Source: Phyto melanocephala (lineage: Eukaryota; Arthropoda; Insecta; Diptera; Rhinophoridae). From it: a stretch of 64,000 nucleotides of DNA. A model generated the notes under the pieces. The model did not search any database. It was given only the letters and a program-made list of their open reading frames with translations, and was not told where the DNA came from. The DNA lies in the NCBI GenBank assembly GCA_941918925.1, contig OW799234.1, forward strand, positions 106,699,884 through 106,763,883. Direction: 5' to 3'. A program made the position numbers and the translations under genes. Positions within the stretch are counted from its first letter, which is position 1; each line of letters starts with the position of its first letter. This document shows positions 59,737-64,000 of the stretch, piece after piece.

Positions 59737-59774
59737 ATTTCCCTGATGATGCTACACGAAACAGTAGTGAAATC
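59737..59774 (+). ncRNA. decayed hammerhead-like motif
   Basis: TTTCC, CTGATGA, T, GCTAC-ACGAAACA-GTAGT, GAAA, TC aligns with the motif at 10783-10826 through stem II and the GAAA box. The closing strand of stem I is replaced by TATATA, so it cannot fold fully. Confidence 0.3.
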
Positions 59775-59789
59775 TATATATGTAAATAT

Positions 59790-60322
59790 TGTTACAGATT
59801 TATTTTTAAGTAGCTTAATTTACATTATAATTTATTTTAGTTGTAGTAGTTTAAGTTACTGTAGTTTTATTTGTATTAGTTTATTTTGCTGGTTGTTCGA
59901 AAATGTTGTTTGTTATTTTGTGTAGCATACTTTTAGGCACTTCTATTATTCGTACCTATTACTTAACGTCTTAATTTAAATGTAACGGTTTTCGAATGTA
60001 CTAGAATGTACATACGAGAACTTTGTCGAATGTTACCGAACACCACTATGTTACTATAAATAGCCGAACAACACAGCTAACGTGATCAGTATTACAATAG
60101 AGCTTGTAAATTGCGTATCAAAGTGAGTTTGATAATAAAAGTGTATAACTATAAGTGTAATAAGTAAAGTGATATAAGAACAATATTTGAGTGTATTTAA
60201 ATAAATAAAGTGCTCTTAATTTTATAACGAATTTAAAGTGTTTTTTTTAATTGCAATAAAAGAACTCAAAAGGTTTATTTAAAGGAAATATTCCAACGTT
60301 TATAAAAGGTATAAACGTAACA
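59790..60322 (+). mobile_element. solo LTR of an LTR retrotransposon
   Basis: It starts TGTTAC and ends GTAACA, with ATAT on both sides (a 4-bp duplication in AT-rich context). Inside are CTATAAATAGCC (TATA box), then ATCAGTATT (initiator) about 30 bp on, and AATAAATAAAG (polyadenylation) further down, the normal U3-R-U5 order. No internal coding region adjoins. The class is undetermined. Confidence 0.75.
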
Positions 60323-61062
60323 ATATATATAAAAGTGAAACTCTGTGTGTGTGTGTGTTAGCTATAGACTCCGAAACTGTAAAACCGATCGGACTCAAAC
60401 TTTGGCAAGTTGTTGTACACATACCAGGGAGTGTTTATGGGTGGAAAAAAGTGGGCGGGGCCACGCCCATAAAAATTAGCTATCAGTTTTAGCTACTTGC
60501 ACTTGACCGATTTTTCTGAAACTTTGCACACATACTAAGCTGTAATAACCATATAATTTCGGTTTTAGAAAAGTGGGCAGGGCCACGCCCATAAAGAAAG
60601 GTTATAATTTTGAGGTACTTGCACCAGACCGATTTTTCTAAAACTTTGCACGCATATTGAGCTGCCATGACTAAATAATTTCGTGATTAGAAAAGTGGGC
60701 AGTGCCACGCCCATAAAAAATAGGTATCATTTTGAGGTACTTGCACTGGACCGATTATCCTGAAACTTTGCACACATATTGAGCTATTATGACTTTACAA
60801 TTTCGTGATTAGAAAAGTGGGCAGGGCCACGCCCATAAAAATAATTATAATTTTGAGGTACTTGCACTGGTCCGATTCTTCTGAAACTTTGCACACATAT
60901 TGAGCTGTTATGACTTTACAATTTCGTGATTAGAAAAGTGGGCAATGGCACGCCCATAAAAAAAATTATAATATTTAGGTTTTTGCACTTGATATTCAAT
61001 TAAAATTCAGAATGCATTTCAATTCATTAAGGGGCGTAGCAACGCGCGCCGGGTTTGTCTAG
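60323..61062 (+). mobile_element. Helitron-like non-autonomous element with 120-bp tandem repeats
   Basis: It begins ATATATATAAAAGTGAAACT with a (GT)n tract and ends GGGGCGTAGCAACGCGCGCC with CTAG. Five units of about 120 bp each carry GTGGGCAGGGCCACGCCCAT or a variant (starting near 60451, 60570, 60694, 60815 and 60937). It is in the opposite orientation to the copy at 38497. Confidence 0.75.
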
Positions 61063-62423
61063 TATGTAAATAAAAATCAAATGTCGTTCGATGGTTAACT
61101 TCAGAACAGCTGCACCGATTTTTAATTCTTTTTTGATATGTATTATAACCCACCTTTGGTTTTTAATGAGAAAAAGAAATTGATCACGCTTTTGTTTTTT
61201 ATATTCGTTATTCTTGTTGGATATTGCAATTAGATCTTGAATAGTTAGCTAAAAATGAGTTGGAGAAGAATACTGGGCGTGGCACCTTCTATATAAATAA
61301 TATAAATTTTATAAAATATCAAGATAACATTTACATCTATAATATTTTAACTTTGTGTGCTTTACTTCTACAAGGTGGGGTAAATTAATCAGTGTAATAG
61401 CTTTAGTAAATGGCGATATACGGCAATCATATCTGACAGCTGCAGAATACAAGCAGACAAACAATAGAGCGTTATACTCCGAGCATGAAAGAATTGTGTT
61501 GATTTTTTTAAACTAATAATCAGTCGGTGGTGTTAGCTCAGCTTGAATTTCGTTGTAGATTTCCTAATGGCCAGCACATGCCCGATTAAACCATCCGAGA
61601 CTTCTTTCTTTGGGGCTACTTTAAATCGCGGGTTTATGCCAAGAAGCCCCAGGTAATCGCAGCTCTTAAGGAGAATATGTGACAGGAATGCAAAGAGTTA
61701 TCTGCAGAAATATTGAGAAAAGTTATGCAAAAAGCGATAAAACGGTCACAAATGTGTTTAAACACTGGCGGCAGCTACTTGGGTGATCCCATATTTTCCA
61801 CTTAACAAAAAAAAAAAAAAATGGTATAAGTCCAAATAAGGACTTTCAAAAAAAGTTATTCAAAAATAAAATTGGATGACTTATTTTGCGCCACCTCGTT
61901 TTCCATTTGTCTTATTACAGACAAAAATAAATACGATCCTGGCAGGGGAAGCGATGCCCCAAATATAAAAAAAACATTTCTTTATGACATATTTCAGGAA
62001 CAATAAATGTTAAAGACTTTAAAACTGACATTTCATATTAATAAAACTGTTACAACTCATTAAAAAAACTGAATTGGATCGAATGAGGAGGCGTGGCACC
62101 TTCCATATGAAAAAATATATATATTTGTTGGCATATCTTTAGGACTATAATTGTTATAGGCTTTATATTCTATTTAATTAAATGCGATCTTTTAGGCAAA
62201 ACAGTAATTAGATCAGAGATGGGACGTGGTGCCCTCATACCAAAAAAAAAGAAAAAAAGATTTTTAAAAATAATAATTGCTATTGGTTTGAACTCAATAC
62301 GAGCTACTTTTGATAACAACTTCCTATTTTGAAGTGGAAATGGTACGAATAGTGACATCCCCATGCATTATATTTAACTCCTAATAGTGAATAGGGCCAG
62401 CAAAGCGGTCCACGTTCCGCTAG
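61063..62423 (+). mobile_element. second Helitron-like element, interrupted by a mariner
   Basis: It follows the previous element directly, has the CACCGATTTTTAATTC block common in insect Helitron 5' regions, and ends AAAGCGGTCCACGTTCCG followed by CTAG and T. The body is non-coding. The mariner at 61373-61896 lies inside. The 5' limit is approximate. Confidence 0.5.
61373..61896 (+). pseudogene. mariner-type element, internally deleted
   Basis: Ends AGGTGGGGTAAATTAATCA and AGGTGGCGCAAAATAAGTCA (inverted, imperfect) enclose a leader (HERIVLIFL) fused by deletion to the C-terminal part: IRDFFLWGYFKSRVYAKKP, VIAALKEN, ELSAEILRKVMQKAIKRSQ. The catalytic centre is missing and stops are present. 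Confidence 0.75.
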
Positions 62424-64000
62424 TATTTAAAATGAAATAAAATGAATTTTTGCTTAATTTTTTATTAATATGGATACTAAGTTTAAGGCAAAGAGAAAGT
62501 ACATTGCCTGTGGAAGTTTGAAAGTGTAGGAGCAGAATTGAAAAAGTAATTGAATTAAAATTCCTGCAAAACTCAGAATATTAGTGACTTAGTAGTTTGT
62601 TTCTGAAAACATTTTTAATATGTTCATTGTTTACGGTATTCCACTTGTTAGTTTATTTAATTTGATAACATGACTATCTATGATGTTAAAAAAATGTATC
62701 TGCCATTTTGTTTTGGTTACCATCTTAAATTTTGAAAATTTTCTTAGTCTAATAAACTAAGGCAATCATGAAGTTTGCTCATAACTCCAAAGGTAATGTT
62801 GATGATTTTCAATAGCAAAATTTCGAAAATCTTATAAAAATTTTTTATTTTCGTTAATTGCGCCAAATTAATGTCCCTGCATTTTTACTGTCATTCTGCA
62901 ATTTTATCATTTGATAGACTCATCATAAATGTTAACTCTCGTAGCATGCAAATTGATTTTCTGTAGTTTTCTTCTCCAAAAATACTTCAAATTGAATTAA
63001 ATTAAAATACCGTAAATTACTTTTTTAATTGACGGATTTATTAGAACATTACAAATACACTAATTCAACCATTAGTCTTAAATAAAAATTTGGGCTGACT
63101 TTTTTCAATTTATAAAGGTTTAATTATAGATTTATCTCTCCATCCAAAAATACAGCCATTATAAAATTAACATACAAAAATTTTATCTTGCTGCTATTTT
63201 TGGTAACACCTCTGTAGCTGTAACTATTGTTCTAAAGTATTAAAGGCTCTTTATAGTGAAAGACACCAACAAATAATTTGTTACAAATGGTTCAACCAAA
63301 TGTTGACCATAATATTTATTCCAACAGTATGTTTCTTTAATGCCTGTATTCACACAAAATACAGCAATTTAAGACCCTCATTTGGGTTGTGATTGTTACC
63401 ATTTCAATAGATTGTATTTCTTTTTTTCTCCTGTTCATTTATATTGTTTGTAATTTTGTATTTTTCGATTGGTCACAAGTTTAACAAAAGTCTAGGAATG
63501 TCGACAAACATTAGAATGGCACCTACGAACAAGTATTTATTATCTATTTATTTTACAAGGTAAAATTGCCAGCAAATATTAAAGTAATTTATAAAATATA
63601 AACACTAGTAAACAATTTTGTAAGATAAGTTTTAGAGACTTCTTAAGTATTATGAATTTTATTCTTTTGTTAGTGACACCCCTAATATTAATTTGCACAA
63701 ACATGATTTTCTTGTCCTTTTACTGCATTGTGTAGTAGATGGTTAAAATTTTGTTGACAAAAAAAATTCATTTTTTTTATTGCTTTGTTTACAGTCATCA
63801 TGCAGATACTTGCAAATTGTTCGTTATGTGCTCAAATGACAATTTATGCACAAAAAAAAAACCTTAAAACATTTGTAGGGATCACAGTTTGAAGTTAAAG
63901 AATTTTTCCATAAGTTCATAAAAAACATTTTAAAGTAAACTTTTTTAGTGTTTTTAAAAATTATACTGGGTTTTAATTTTTTTGAATTTCAACAGCTACA
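62424..64000. other. upstream sprint intron or intergenic, AT-rich
   Basis: No exon, transposon end or RNA gene was recognised. Whether this is still inside sprint depends on where its first exon lies beyond the window. Confidence 0.4.

Noticed and set aside
43294..64000. Search for the upstream sprint exon encoding the first half of the SH2 domain
   Set aside because: No minus-strand segment with an SH2-like sequence and a phase-0 donor was recognised; it probably lies beyond the window.

Overview
The window is AT-rich insect DNA, most likely from a higher fly (a calliphorid, muscid or close relative). The evidence is one recognisable fly gene with canonical insect splice sites, plus repeats that match the layout of the Drosophila INE-1/DINE-1 family. 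The taxon is inferred from memory of these families; no search was run.

The only gene I can defend is sprint (spri), the fly RIN-family Rab5 exchange factor, on the minus strand. Five coding exons of the long form can be joined by phase: 43293-41874 (C-terminal part of the SH2 domain and a proline-rich region), 41807-40698 (Gln-rich linker), 40632-40444 (small linker), 8625-7799 (RIN-homology/VPS9 region) and 7721-7392 (Ras-association domain and stop). They give 1291 codons plus a stop with no frame break. The start of the SH2 domain and the N-terminus lie upstream, probably beyond 64000. A further exon at 9915-8778, inside the 31.8-kb intron, has its own ATG and ends in a splice donor of the same phase as the exon at 40444. 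It therefore reads as an alternative first exon giving a 764-residue SH2-less isoform with the same VPS9 and RA domains.

Almost everything else is transposon-derived: downstream of the gene (1-7391), in the big intron (8779-40443) and upstream (43294-64000). Several insertions are proved by target duplications or occupied/empty site comparison: two neighbouring hAT elements with perfect 8-bp duplications (35170-35767 and 35986-37516), two sister MITEs with 9-bp duplications (24482-24687 and 43476-43688), a mariner with a TA duplication inside an INE-1-like copy (25764-26392), pogo/Tigger-like elements (21145-21808 and 55853-56736), a solo LTR (59790-60322), Helitron-like elements with about 120-bp internal repeats, and a 1.9-kb TIR element with six copies of a GTGAYGCTCA motif (14559-16450). 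INE-1-like copies occur throughout in two subfamilies.

The most unusual signal is a hammerhead-ribozyme-like fold at 46788-46835. It has a relative at 10783-10826 on the other strand and a decayed one near 59737-59774. The first sits beside a direct duplication of about 105 bp, an arrangement reminiscent of Penelope-like retroelements.
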